Source of the DNA: Cardinalis cardinalis
Taxonomy: Eukaryota; Chordata; Aves; Passeriformes; Cardinalidae
Assembly (NCBI GenBank): GCA_014549065.1
Contig: JACDOX010000038.1
Coordinates: 2,797,719-2,861,718 of the forward strand
DNA: 64,000 nt
Reading direction: 5' to 3'
Below the pieces are notes generated by a model, which saw only the letters and a list, made by a program, of their open reading frames with translations, made no database searches and was not told the DNA's origin. Positions within the stretch are counted from its first letter, which is position 1. Every line of letters starts with the position of its first letter. A program made the translations under genes and the position numbers. This document shows positions 37,373 through 49,914 of the stretch, piece after piece.

Positions 37373-39360
37373 CCAGNGCAGAGAACAGGGATGTATCAAA
37401 CTGGCCTTGTGTGCAAGCACCTCAGCATGGCAGGGTAGGTGGGATGCGGGGAGCAGAAANTTGGGACAAAGGCAGATGTAAGAAAGAAGAGGGAGAGGTA
37501 TAAGAATAGCTGGTCCCTATGTAAATATGTCCACAACCTACCCAGTGATACGTCTGCTTGCATCCTGCGCCCATGCTGGTACAACACAGGCTCAGAACAG
37601 CCCAAACACCAAAAAGAAAATAATAATAATCTTCTTTCCTCGCTTTCAAACCAGCCCTGGAGAAAGTCTTCTGAAGAGGCTGCCAAGGACTCTCCTTTTC
37701 CTTCTGCATTGTCACAACACAGAACACAAACAATTAGAGACTCTTTGTAATCAGATCTGGTATGCTCTGTTCTGGTGTCAGTGTTTCCTTCACCCCACTT
37801 CCATGGTCTGGATAGTGTCAGTCTCACTGGCAGCACGNTTAGGAGGTCCAGGGGCCACCAGTGTGGGGGTAGACACCAGGCTCTCTGCAACACCTCCCTC
37901 GGGCACTGCCGAGCCAGGAGGCCACCAGCTCCAAGCACCTCTGCCTGGCACATCTTTTGTGGACAGTAAAGCTGGGGCAGTGACACCTGATGCTGCTTCC
38001 CCAAGCAGGGAAGCNCTGTGTTAGAGGCTGCTGCTGAGGTACAAGAAGACACCTAAGAAAGGCTAATGCCATTAGGTGTGCAGCCACAGCACGGAGCCTC
38101 GCTGACAGGAATAGCACCAAGCCGGCTTTATCTAGGCTCAAGTGAGCCCCGTTGACGTGTGAAGGAAACAACATGGCCCCTGTGGGGGCGGGGGTTTCAA
38201 GGCAGGTAAATAACCATGTCCCAAGCGATTATCCACTGAGCAGGAATGGCACCAGACGTGCCTGTGTTTTCCTCTTNAATAGAGAAAACCTCCTTACATA
38301 AAGGAATCAAAGGTAAGGCAGAAGGACAAGCCCCAGTCCCTGAGTGCCACTAACGAGGGTGTTGGAGCACGTGGTAAAGCAGGCATGACCCCCTCACCCC
38401 CTGCTGCAGTGGTGGATTTCTAAATTCAGAGAGGACAACCTTCCCTGGCATGCTTAAAGCACTTCTAATCTGCTTTAGGCCTGGATCTTTATAAACACCC
38501 CTGGCCAAAGCTCTTTCTTCCGGTTTCCTGAACTGCTTCACCTCAGAGACCCTGGGGGAACCTGTGACTATAACAGGGGATCAAAAACTAAGCAGAGGGC
38601 TACAGGGAAGGCAGCTTGTTGGGCAACCAAAAGTTGTGTTTCATTCCAGACCAGACTGGCTACGAATTAATGGTAGTTGGCAGGATCCATAAAGCCATTG
38701 AAACACAGCAGGGGAGTGGGGACATGAAGGAAAGGGTTTCATTCTAGGTGCTCCTAAACAAAAAACAGCTGTAAATGATGAGCAAAATGAAGCTGTTGAC
38801 AAATATCAGTTTAAGAAGCGACAGAAGAACTGGAAATTGGAGAGGAGAAGGTAAACCCCATGAGGCTGTACTCTGTCCCACCATAGCTAACACCACTGTT
38901 AGATGTGATACTGAGCTAGTCATAGTGGTGACTTTGGGCTTTTTCCTACTCAAATTCACTTAGAAATATCCCAAACAAGACTAAACCCCATGCCAAACCC
39001 CAGATGCAAAGCCCTGGGAGAATGAGAGCAGCAGCAAGGGTGCTGGGGCCCTGCAGACATTCATCCAGTGCTCTCAAATCTTGTTTTCCCTTTCCAACAA
39101 GGAAAGATCGCTGTTTCTGCTTGACCAAGTTGCTCTGCAGCTCTTTCCCCAGTAACCCCAGGCTGGGTTTCCTTTATTCACTAGTATGCCCTCCAAGGAG
39201 CTCACAACTTCCCAGAGGTCCAAGGTCCACAGCATGAAAACAACTGCCCTTGTCAGCCAGGCCAGTCACTAGAACAAGGTCCCCTCTGTTTCCTTGTCAC
39301 AAGCCAACATTTCCCACTAAGCCTCCCACTCTTAAATTATTTTCACAAAAGCAAATAAAA
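37373..39360 (+). other. SLC16A8: SLC16A8 3' flank with possible distal polyadenylation signal
   Basis: No coding exon is seen after the TAG at 37370-37372. The first canonical AATAAA that I find on the plus strand is at 39354-39359, which would give a 3' UTR of about 2 kb. An earlier non-canonical site is possible. Only about 550 bp separate this signal from the PICK1 poly(A) site on the other strand. Confidence 0.4.
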
Positions 39361-39924
39361 GCCCTCAGGGTACGAGGTCTCACTACAGACAGTGCTGCAA
39401 GATTCCCAGACCTCTTCCTAAAAAACTCAGCTATGCTGCTTTACACTTTGTTTCAATGGCTTTCAGGAAGACTTCGCTGAAACATTTTCAGTTCCCCCTC
39501 AACCGCTTCGTGTTTTGGCCCAACAAACAACTCTGAAAGAGGATCAGGGACTTAAGCATCAGCTGAAGCTTGTGATGCAACAGCTGAGCTGTGTGGAGAA
39601 GCTGGCCCTGGAGTGGGACAGGGATGCCACCTTGGTGGGACTGAGGCACCTGGGGGCCTTTAAAAGGCTGGTGTTCCCCTGGGAAGCTAAAATGCAGAGC
39701 AGCTGGTGTTACAGGANGACTGGCCTTGCTACAGCATTCATAATTCTCTTCCTCTGGAAATCTGCGCTGCACTGACCACCACAGGTTGCTATAGAGATTA
39801 TGCACCAGTACAAGACAAAAATGGCCAGTACATGACACCCATCTTACCAAGATTACACCTTAAGATTAAAACCAATAGAAGATAAGCAAACAAACCTCTC
39901 ATAGAAAGGCATGAAGGACATGAA

Positions 39925-40967
39925 AGGAAATGTCACATATTTCTTTATTACAGACAATANTCACTACACCAGTCTGTTTAAATTCTCCAGAGCAGCTTGA
40001 CCACGGATGGCTTTTTTCCAGCCACCCACAGAGATGAAGAGGCTCCAAAAACAATCAAGAGAAACACAAATAAAAAAAAACAAAACTTGATCATAAATTA
40101 ATGCTCTTAAATAACTTATCCCATGACCACTAGAATGTAATGACAGAGAAGTCAAAACCCCTGGCCCAAGAGCACCACCACTCCTGGCAGTTGTGCTGCC
40201 CATTAACAGATGGAAGTGCCATCTGCATCTGGGATTGGCCCACAGGGATGGAGGGAGGGGAAGAGAAAAGGAAGGAGGAAAGANGCACTCTCACCTCAGC
40301 TTTCCTTTTCCCCCTTCCCTTGTGCTAGGGAATGGGATGATAGATACTGCTGCTGGCTGGTCTGGAGGCAGCACAAAATGGTTGTGCAGAGAGGAGAGCA
40401 CACTAGTCATTCTTTATACTAAAAAAACCCACAGCCTCTTCCTGTCTCCACAAGGGCTTGTGTCTCCTTTCTATTTTAAAGATAGGGCATTTCCATCACA
40501 GTCCTAAGGTGGATCCTCAGAAGGAGCTTGAAGACAGCAAGCAGTAATGCCAACACTTCCCCACAGCACAAGGGGAGGATGGAAGGGGGCTGCCCTCACC
40601 ATTTGTAATCACCTCCAAACCCTTAACCAGCTTCCATGTGCCAAAGAGCAGTGGTGCTGCCCCCGTGCTCAGCAGAGTCCTGCCTGCACAGGGGCACATG
40701 GCAGTGTAGGAGTGGCTTTTCCTCCCCACACTGCAGTACCCAGGTTGGGTACCAGAAGTCTCCAGGGACAAAAAGAATTATGCAGGCAAACAAACAAAGG
40801 AAAAGAGAGGAAAGCAGAGGTTGGTCCCAATCCAACCAGCTACCCCACCCAAAGCAGAGGAGGAATCCCAGGCTGGACACACAGAGAAATGGTGGAGGAT
40901 GAATGGCCACATGAAATACATGTTTTTGTAAGTCTGCAGAGTCCTCCCTCTGGCCATGCTGACACAC
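39925..40967 (-). other. PICK1: PICK1 3' UTR with polyadenylation signal
   Basis: On the minus strand an AATAAA (plus-strand TTTATT at 39944-39949) lies about 1 kb past the PICK1 stop. Cleavage is expected about 15-25 bases further on, near 39925. The interval shows no coding structure. Confidence 0.65.
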
Positions 40968-43900
40968 TCAGGCATCATCAATGAGCTTCTCTCCATTTGC
41001 ATCCTCCCTCCCGCAACCCTCTCTCTCGCTTTCTCCTTCTTCTTCTGCCCCATCTGTGTAGGTGTCCTTCTGCCCGTAGCTGAGAGTGGTGCGGGCGAGG
41101 TCCACCTCGATGGGAAAGACATCGGCGTCCCGGAGCACGGCGTAGCAGTCGTCGTAGTACTTGGACATCGTGGAGACAAAACGCTGGAGCTGGAACACAA
41201 TGTCCTGCACTGCAGTGGAGATATGGTGGGGGGAAAAAGTGTAAAAATTTCCTTCCCAAACAATGTGAAGGCTGTGATCAAGTCTCCCTTACCAGTGTTA
41301 GATACCATCACCTACACATTTTGCCCCTCAGGGCTGATGTCTTGGGTACAGCCACAAAGGAGCTCTTCAGCAAAGAAGAACTGAGCTGTCCTCTGAGCTG
41401 AGACATAGGAGGAACACGAAGGCCAAAGTCATGTCTGCTGAACTCAGCAGTGGCACTCACCATGTTTCTGGTCCAGGAGCTCTATTTTCTCTAGCACGTC
41501 CTTCCTCATCTTGGCAAAGCGTGTGCGAGCCTCCTGACGGCAGCGCAGGATGAGGCGGTACTCGTAGTTCCCAGTGCTGACCCGGTAGAGAGGCTCACCC
41601 AGAGCCTGCCAAAAACACAGCACCTTTTTAGAGACTCCCAGAGCAGTGCTTGCACACAGTCTGCCTACCACTGTGAACTCACAACGGCCTTGGGTTATTA
41701 CAGACTCTCAGGCACCTGGGAACTGCTGTCAGGAAGCAGGAGGAACACTGAGCCGTGCCAAAAACTGGCAGTCAGTGGGGCCACTGAAGGCCAAACGCAC
41801 CAACCATGGTAAAGCATGACTACTAAGCAAATACAAAAGGACAGGCACCTTTCAGCCCAGCATGGAGAGGTGGCATGGCTTCTCACCTGGACTAGTAAGA
41901 CAAGCATTAAGAACAAGTTTATATCAAGCACACAAAAGTTCTGCCCTCCTCTATAAGGTTTTCCCTGTATGGATTGCATAATGAATTACATATCTACACA
42001 GGGAACCCTCTGGTATCTACAACCATCCAGACACAATGCTGGAAACCAACAGGGAGGAACCTATACACTGTCCTTCAAAAGTCTGGAAAGGGGTTAGCTC
42101 TGTCATCAAAGAAGCATCATTCCCTTGCACCTGTGAACACAACATACAGAAAAATCTGTGCTACAGACTACAGCTCCCTAACACACACTGCACGTGCCAA
42201 ACCCAAAGGTACCGCTCTGCTGGGCAAGACTGGGATTCTTTCCTTCCCATTTAGAAGGAGANATATAATGAAAGATTGTGTTAGGAGTTTGATTCCTGCC
42301 TGGCACTTGGGAACTAGGCATTCCAAGAAATCAAATGCCTGCTCTGAGGTTGATACCAAGGATAAAAAAAGATGTTACTTTTATGCAGGGAAACTGGGAT
42401 TTATGGGATACCTTTAGCTATTTTAAACAGAGCTGTTAAGGATTAAAGTCCTAAAACTCTAAACTATAAACCTCCTATTGTTAAGAGATATCCTTTAATC
42501 AATTTCCTTCACTTATAAATGCAGCTTCACATGCATTTTGCTACAGAGAAGCTAAATCTCCATTTCTAAGAAACAAGCNTTAATGATAAGCTGTACACTA
42601 CACACAAATGGAATCTGTGAAGATAACACCTTAATCCTNCTTACATAACCTAATAGTACTTAAACACTGAGAAAGGCAACCACTGAGCAAACAAGCTGCA
42701 GTGCTCCCCAGGTAGCATTTTCTAATACATTAAGAATAAACGTACGTAATTCCTTAGGATGCATTCACTAGTTTGGGTGCTAACAGGCACAGGAGTGCTT
42801 TTGCAATTGTACTGATACTCACAATGCAGCTGTACTCTTCATCATCCATCTCTTTGACTTTCAGGCAGTAAGACTTTGCAGAATTAAAGATTNAAAAAAA
42901 AGCAAAACAAGAAGGAACTATTAAAAATTAGAAACAACTTCATCATCACCCATACCCATGAGGTTGCACCATTCCAAGCCTTTCTTCAGTGGACAGACTC
43001 TGAAGAAAACACAGTGGGAAAAAATCCTGTGCTCATCTACTCTTTGGGAAAAGATAGTACAAGAAAAGTACGAGATGGGAATAAATAAGAAGGGAAACAA
43101 AAATATTAATTGCAGGGAAGATTGATGTAGGAAGAGATTCTACCATATTCCCTTGCCTTAGGGCTGCAGCTCCAAGTACTACTCTCAACAGGCAAAAGGA
43201 AATAGATTCGTCCAATTAGAGATCAAGTGAACTGAGCAATCTTACCCTTTTTGGGTAGAAAACGAGGGCTGAGTGGAATGAAAGAGGAAAAAAAAAAGGC
43301 AAGGTCTAAATTAAAGCAAATATGACTTGGCAGTTGTTTACTTTGGCTAAAGAAAAGAGTGTCCAAAATTACCTGAAAAATATGTAAGGGGGAGGCTCTT
43401 TAGAAGAGTTCAAGAGTCTAAGTTGCAGAGAAACTCTTTAGAAATAAATCAGGAAATNATTCTGATCATGTAGAAAATAAGTCATATGAGTACTGTAAGA
43501 TCTTTCTTACCAGTGACAAGTGTTAAGTTAAAAGCAGGTATCTGAATCTGAGTAATTTGTCAGTAAACAAAGAACTAGAAAAAACAGGGCATTCTCTCAT
43601 GGATTATGGAAGGATGGATGTGTGATCATATAGGCGAGACATGACTTTCAGGATGATTCTAGGAAACTTAATTTCAACCAACACTTANGGGGGAAAAAAA
43701 AAAGCAGCTCACCAAATATTCAAACTTGACATCCAGGTATTTTTTGATAGTCAGCCTTGTGTCAGGAATGGCTTTATTCAGATAGGTATTCAAGTCAGTG
43801 AGCATCTGCAAGGGAAACACCCTCTTGCTGAATTAAGACTAAAACACATGACTACAATTCAAGTGCAACCTTTTACCCAGCACAGGTCATGAGGCTGACT

Positions 43901-46900
43901 CAAAACTCTTCTTTGAACTCCAGGACATTTGAAAGNAAATGTTTGGATCACGGCTCAGAATGGTTAGAGCCTCCTCGACTGTCACTGGCAAGTGGTTCCA
44001 GTGCTAGAAATGCTTGCCTCACTTCCAGCCTGGATTCATCTGCTTTTGACTCATTTTATTTTCAGCTGATCCTGGAAACAGCTCTCCCTGATTCAAAGTT
44101 TCATAACCCAGCATCGTCAATCCAACACAGCACTGAAAGTGGTGCCCAAATCAACACTTAAATTCTCTCTTTGCTAAACTAAGTGCAGAGATCTCCTTGA
44201 GACTCTCACTCCAATATAATGACTGAAATTCTTACATTGTTCCTGGGTTGCTTGTCTGAACTCTTTCAGTGACACAATGCAGTTATGGGTACCAATATCA
44301 GGTACTAGACTGGTCAGTGAGACAACTCCCTCATCCCCAAAAGAAAATGAGAGGAATATACCCACATGCAGAAGTCACAGGGACAAGGTTGATATATTCA
44401 TTATGTTACCTCTCAGGCTCTTTTCATTATGAAGAGAATTCCCTGAAGGAAAGCAGACAAGGATCTTTCTTCCCTCAATGAATGAACTTTTAAGACCACA
44501 CCTTTAAAGACAGGCTTCTGCCTTTCTAGATTCCCCTCTCCTCCAATCCCTTTACTCCTATGGTTAAATTCTTTACCGGCTTAATTGTTTTCAGAAGGTG
44601 AATCCCAAACTTCTCAATGTTGCGATGGGCATCAGCAAATTTCACAAAGGCTTCACTGGCAGCTGGTTGTGGTTCCCGTACACCAATGACAGAGAAAACA
44701 TCTCCAAATGCTGCATGAGCAGAATAAATACAGACAGATTAATAGAGGTGAACCCTGAGGAAAATCTTGTCTCCGGAATTAGAAGTCTCTCCCATAACCT
44801 TAAAATTAGCTGGGGGATGATGCTGCATNTGGGAAATAGTAAAGGTAAGCTACATATTCCCTAAAGACCAGAGTTTGGCAGGGCATTTCCCCAATGTCTC
44901 ATGTGAAGGACAGGGCCTGTGTTGGCACTATGACTGGTAATACAGAAGAGCAGCCCTTCACAGCTCACTTCTGCAACCCTTAGCTTTTTTGAGTGAGGGA
45001 ATCACACATCTAAGTACTGCCAAAAACTACTGAAACTGAAGGTCAAAGACTTGTGCTCCCTTTGCTAAGATTCTTTACCTCTGTGTGTCTGAGACAGCTC
45101 AAAGAAAGCCCTGAGAAGACTCTTGGTGTGCTCTGTCAAGCCTGTTATGGGAGCCAGAAAAAACACTTAAGTTACTTCACTGAAACACAACGAAGGTATC
45201 CTTCTCTCCCATCTACTGTCTGATGGAATACCAAGTTTACCTTTGTATAACTCTGCAGTCCTCTCCAGCTCCTCTAATCTCTTCACTAGTCCATCTAAAT
45301 AGAAACAAGAATCAGAATAAAGAATTATAACAGTCACATTCAGGACACGTTTAAGACCTGATCGGGTGGAAAAATACCAGTTTAATATATTTGATTCAAA
45401 TTTCCCTCATCCCTTAATGCCTGTCCTGTAATACAACATGGGAAGCTTTTAAAATTACTGCAAAGTTATTCTATAGTGTGGGGTCATCATCTATTGGCAT
45501 TCACTAAGATGGTCCCTGCTTTAAATTAATCTGACCTGAGATAACATTTAAGTGGCCACAAGGACAGGCTGTATCACTCAGGAAGGGCAGAGACAATCAC
45601 AACAGCAAGGCAGAGCAGAAGAAAAGAATGTGGACCATGCAAGCAACAATAAAAAGTAGACAAACACAGGAGAGTAAGCATTCCATAAGGAAAATGTCCT
45701 CCTGGACAATACCCACCATTGCAAAGTATGGCTCGGCTCAACCCCAGGGCATCTGCTGTGCCTGAGCTCATGTTCTCCACCAGCCGGTGCTTTACCTTCT
45801 TCAATACTAAAGGCCAAAACACAGTGACAAACCAGCATCAGGGTCACTTCCATGGGCAAGAAAAGCTCACCAGCACATTCCACTGGTTTTCCAGGCACTG
45901 GATAAACTGCACTTAATTCAGTATTGAGGCAGCAAGAAGAAAGAATACCAGGCAGAAACAGGGCACTCTGGTCCAGCCATGCATAACTTGCCTATCTGCT
46001 CTGCTCTCACATCCTAAACACTTCAATCAATAGAGCTCCAGCAATTCTTTTGGAAGATTGTCCCAGTCAATCACTTTGCTATAAGCAAAGCACTTATCTT
46101 GATATTTGGAATTAAACTTTGCTTATGCTATCTACTGTATTACTTCAGCTGAAGTAATGAGGCTGAAAGACAATCAGGACTTAATGCTCAGTGTTGTCTC
46201 TTTCCTTACTTTTACCTTTTGAATACTAGTTAAACCCTTTTGCCACCTCTTGATGGAATTTCTGCCTTTGGTGGTCATACCCTACAAATTACTAGAGACA
46301 TCTATGCCCTCCTTGGAACCAGATGACTCAGTCACCTTTATTTACAGGCAGACTTGCCTGCAGATCCCAAAAACTCAGCTGAAGCCACAGTATTCTGGAA
46401 AGTACCATTTTCTCATCACACTTCTGTTTTCCCAGAAATCTATCTCACTATTCACAATTTTCCAGAACTCCTGTCAATTTATTAGCACCATAATCACCAG
46501 GAAAATAAATGAGAGCAAAGAGAATGGATACATTTTGCTGAAAGTGAGAAAGGCAGACCACATAAAGGAGATAGCTGTGTAGGCTTAGTTCAAAACCAGA
46601 CACTTTGTTTTAGCAATAAAGCCTCTCCTGTCTCCCATAAAATTTATGTTTGTACAAAACTCAGTGGAGATAGGNATTTCATCACTGTTCTTCACAGTTA
46701 GAAGTCACCACCAATGCCTTTCAATTGACACATTTCTGTGTACATGTCAAAATAGGTCAGCCTAACTTACACGCATTAAAAATAGATTAATTAAATTATT
46801 ATGCAGTTGAGATTCATCATCCATGCTAAACACAGCACAGAAAAACAAGCCTCCCACAACAACAATTAAGTCTTGATTTAACTTTCATGCCTATTTCAAA

Positions 46901-48578
46901 ATGTCAGGGAAGGATTTTTTTAAACCTGTAACTCTCTTGGACAGCATCCATTTGAAAGCAACTGAGTTAAGAGGAAGAAAGGAAACAGATTTGGTTTTAG
47001 CTGGGACCAAGCTTTCATCCTTCTGTGCCATTTTAACACTCTAGGGAGAAAGAAACCAGTCTTACCAATATCCAAAGACTTGCCCTGCTTTGGGTCAGCC
47101 TGAAGCTTGTTGTAGTGTATTGTCACTTCTCCCTGCAGAGAGAGCAAACCCCAAACTGCTGTGCTGGAAGCAGGCAGCAGCAGCTCCTTTCACCTAAGGA
47201 CAATAAGCTGCCATCTACAACCCAGAAGCTCCAGTGTCCCCCTCCTACCTCTCACCTTTACCATCTGTATCATCTTGGCCACCTCCACTTTGGTCTTCCC
47301 TTTGACGGATTTCCCGTTGACCCCGGTGATTTCATCCCCGGCTGCTACGGTGCCGTCCAAGGCTGCTGGAGTGTTATCGAACACCTAGGGCAGAGACAGG
47401 CACCTGCAGTCAGGAGAGGGGCAGGGCAGAGCTAAAAGCACACATCAAACAGCTGCACTCCTCCTTAATCCACTTCTGCCCTGTCCATGGTGAAGCTGCA
47501 GTTTTCCCCCTTTCCAAACCAAGAGGTGGGCGGACCATCTTGTTCCCTCAGGAAGTTCTTGCCCCTAGGATATGCCTCCTTGAGCACAGGATTTCCTGTG
47601 TGGGGAGTGTCACACTGCTTCCCTGTGAATTCTAAAATGCTCTCCAAGGAGAAGGATAATTCTAGAAGTCTTAATTTAATTCTTCCACACCTACTAGGTA
47701 CTAGAGTAAGGAAATCTTTTCACTGGAAAGTGAGATGCCATCTCCCACTTTGAGAAAAACAAGTAGCATAGGGCTCTCTTTCCAAACTTCCCATCTCTCA
47801 GGCCAACTCTGTTTTAAAAAGATGGCTTATTTTTCCACCCTAGGTGCCCACCTGGACAATGTAGAGACAGGGGCAGTACTGTGCTCCTCCTCCAATGCTG
47901 ATCCCAATCAGGTTCTGAGAGTCCTTCTTCAGGGTCACTGTCCCAGGTACAGTGGGGATGCCCCTACAAAGAGAAAGGAATAACCGAATGTAGGCAGAGC
48001 TGCCTGCATATGAAACAACTCCGGTAACTGAGTCAGTACAAACGGAAAACATCATGGGCACCGCACATCTGAATTCATTCCCTCACCTCTGCCACAGAGT
48101 CTATCAGCATGGGCCAGCAGGGAGACCTTCTGTGCCATCTTTTTCTTGGGATTGCGTGCAAGGATTAGAGGTGGAAGAGACACCCTCATCCATGGCTAGG
48201 CACTGAAGAAACACTATCATTCTTTAGTGTTTAACCTGCACTTAGTGCTGGGGTGAGAGGACAACTTGCACAGCATAAACTTGGTGCAAATCAAGTGCTC
48301 TATGTTAAATGCAGGGCAGTCACAGCAGAGCAACACAAATATTCTCCTTTGCTCACCAGCACCGCGATGCCTCATCCCCACTCTCCAGAGGGAGCAAGAA
48401 ATCAGCACTGAACAGGAAGGCTGATGTTCAGCACACAGTGTCACACAGAGTGAAATTTATCAACTCTCATTAGGTCTTGGTTGTGAAGCCTACTTCTATT
48501 GTAAAAAACACCAGGAAAAGACAAGTGAAATACTCACAGCTTATCTTCCTCAATATCATAGTCCAAATCTGCAAACAT
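40968..48578 (-). CDS. PICK1: PICK1, protein interacting with C kinase 1 (12 coding exons, 406 aa)
   Basis: PDZ- and BAR-domain adaptor. It binds PKC-alpha and C-terminal PDZ ligands of AMPA receptors and transporters, and guides their endocytic trafficking and dense-core vesicle formation. Coding exons in transcript order (minus strand): 48578-48538, 47963-47852, 47384-47256, 47132-47066, 45806-45717, 45294-45241, 45141-45079, 44710-44577, 43805-43713, 42873-42823, 41605-41461, 41209-40968. The total is 1221 nt and every junction keeps phase. The start MFADLDYDIEEDKLGIPTVP matches the vertebrate protein. The PDZ domain (about residues 20-105) keeps Lys27-Asp28, LIGISIGGGAQ and the CPC motif at 44-46. 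The BAR domain spans about residues 145-360 (RLVENMSSGTADALG, SYCLKVKEMDDEEY, GNYEYRLILRCRQEAR, DADVFPIEVDL). The acidic tail after TYTDG is shorter than in human (415 aa) and ends LIDDA, unlike the human end. No N falls in a coding exon. Confidence 0.96.
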
Positions 48579-48629
48579 TGTTATGGTTCAGTGGAGTCCG
48601 TTTGTCTGAGGCTGCTTATTCCAAACTCC
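48579..48629 (-). other. PICK1: PICK1 5' UTR part of the start-codon exon
   Basis: On the minus strand the acceptor TTTCTTCCCAG ends at 48630, so about 51 nt of leader precede the ATG in this exon. This implies at least one noncoding exon further upstream. A candidate donor (TTG|GTGAGG) lies at 49240/49239 in the CpG island. That first exon would run back toward or into the assembly gap. Confidence 0.55.
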
Positions 48630-49139
48630 CTGGGAAGAAAGAACAGAATAAACCAAATAAAAGAATGATTGCAATAGAAAAAACAGAGAATCAGCCTGTC
48701 ACCCTTATCAATCTCCTTCTTTTTTGGGATGCCACGTTGTTGTATCTGCTTTTACATCAAAGATGAAAAATTAAGTCAAGTGTCCTTGGTTCTCTGCTCT
48801 GCATGCGAGAGGATGGAGCCCTCGAGTTTGAATGCTGCATGTTCCAAACCCAACACTGACACACGTGCAGCGTTTCCAAAGCACAAAACAAAACGTGGTC
48901 CCTTCCCGTAGCTGCTTCTTCCCACGCTTGACCTTGCACCGCGGCTGCTAAAATAGCCAGTTTTACTCCCGACATCCANCACACATCTCCGTGCTCTTGA
49001 CTTCACAGCAAGTCACGTCACTTTCTGACATTCACCACCTGTCTCGGCAGGCCGTGCTCAAGCTTTCCACCGAAAGCTTCATTATTTCCCCACGCACAAA
49101 CGTCGTTTCCATTTAATTTCGGACAGCAATTAGCTGGCA

Positions 49140-49600
49140 CGTTTGGGTTCCGCCCACCCTTCGGCGGCACCCGAGGCACGGTGACGCCGTGAGGGTGGGC
49201 GCCTCCACCTCACCCGACCCTGAGGGACCAGAGCCTCACCAACAGCTCAGCGCGCCGCAGCCCCCGAGGCGGGGCCGGGCCGGGCAGGGCAGGGCAGGGC
49301 AGGAGTAGCGNNNNNNNNNNNNNNNNNNNNNNNNNNNNNNNNNNNNNNNNNNNNNNNNNNNNNNNNNNNNNNNNNNNNNNNNNNNNNNNNNNNNNNGGGG
49401 GCAGCCGCGGGGGGGCGTCCCTGAGGGGCCCCCAGGCTCACCGGAAGCGGCCGCGCGGCGCCGTCAACCCCCGCCGGCCACGTCACCGCCGCCGCCGTCC
49501 GGAAGCGCCCGCCCGAGCGCCGCCCCCCGCGCGCCCGCCGCGTTGTCATGGGGACCGGGAGAGCGGGGCCTGGATCGGCGGGGGAAATGGCGGCTCGGGG
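49140..49600 (-). promoter_or_regulatory. PICK1: CpG island, likely PICK1 promoter
   Basis: The interval is strongly CpG-rich on both sides of a gap (49311-49396), with GGGGCCGGGCCGGGCAGGGC tandem runs on the left and a GCCGCCGCCG-like stretch on the right. It lies just upstream of the PICK1 leader exon, as expected for its promoter. The core promoter is probably inside the gap. The plus-strand side has an ATG (near 49549), but I find no recognisable gene starting there. Confidence 0.6.
49311..49396. other. Assembly gap (86 N) inside CpG island
   Basis: A run of 86 N. The flanks are extremely GC-rich with GGGCA repeats, so failure to sequence a GC-rich promoter is the simplest cause. Confidence 0.98.
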
Positions 49601-49630
49601 GTGCCCTGATCGCTCCCTGCAACCCCTGAA

Positions 49631-49914
49631 AGGAGGCCGTAGCTACGTGGGGATGGGCCTCTCTTCCGAGGCAGCAAGAGCACATAGTCACGAGCTGCAC
49701 CAGGGGAGGTTTAGGTGGGATATTAGGAGGAATTTCTTCACGGAAAGGGTGATAGACATGGGAATGGGCTGCCCGGGGAGCTGGTGCAGTCTTCGACCCT
49801 GGCTGGATGCGGCACTCAGTGCCACGGTGTGGTTGACACGGTGGTGTTCGGTCACAGGCTGTACTCCATGGTCTCAGAGGTCTTCCCCAACCTAAGTGAT
49901 TCGGTGACTCTGTG
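49631..49914 (+). mobile_element. CR1 LINE 3' fragment beside the PICK1 CpG island
   Basis: Sense-orientation CR1 end: GGAGGCCGTAGC, GGGGATGGGCCTCT, CACCAGGGGAGGTTTAGGT, GGATATTAGGAGGAATTTCT, GAAAGGGTGATAGACATGG, GGCTGCCCGGGGAGCTGG, GTCTCAGAGGTCTTCCCCAA and the terminal octamer repeats GATTCGGTGACTCTGTG. The element creates an apparent open frame continuous with the CpG island that is not a real gene. Confidence 0.9.

Noticed and set aside
43929..44160. Possible CR1 or other repeat in a PICK1 intron
   Set aside because: A few words resemble bird repeats, but there is no terminal octamer repeat or continuous consensus match.
49548..49895. Plus-strand open frame starting in the CpG island (possible divergent gene)
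   Set aside because: Its second half is the CR1 LINE 3' end translated, so the frame is not a conserved coding sequence.
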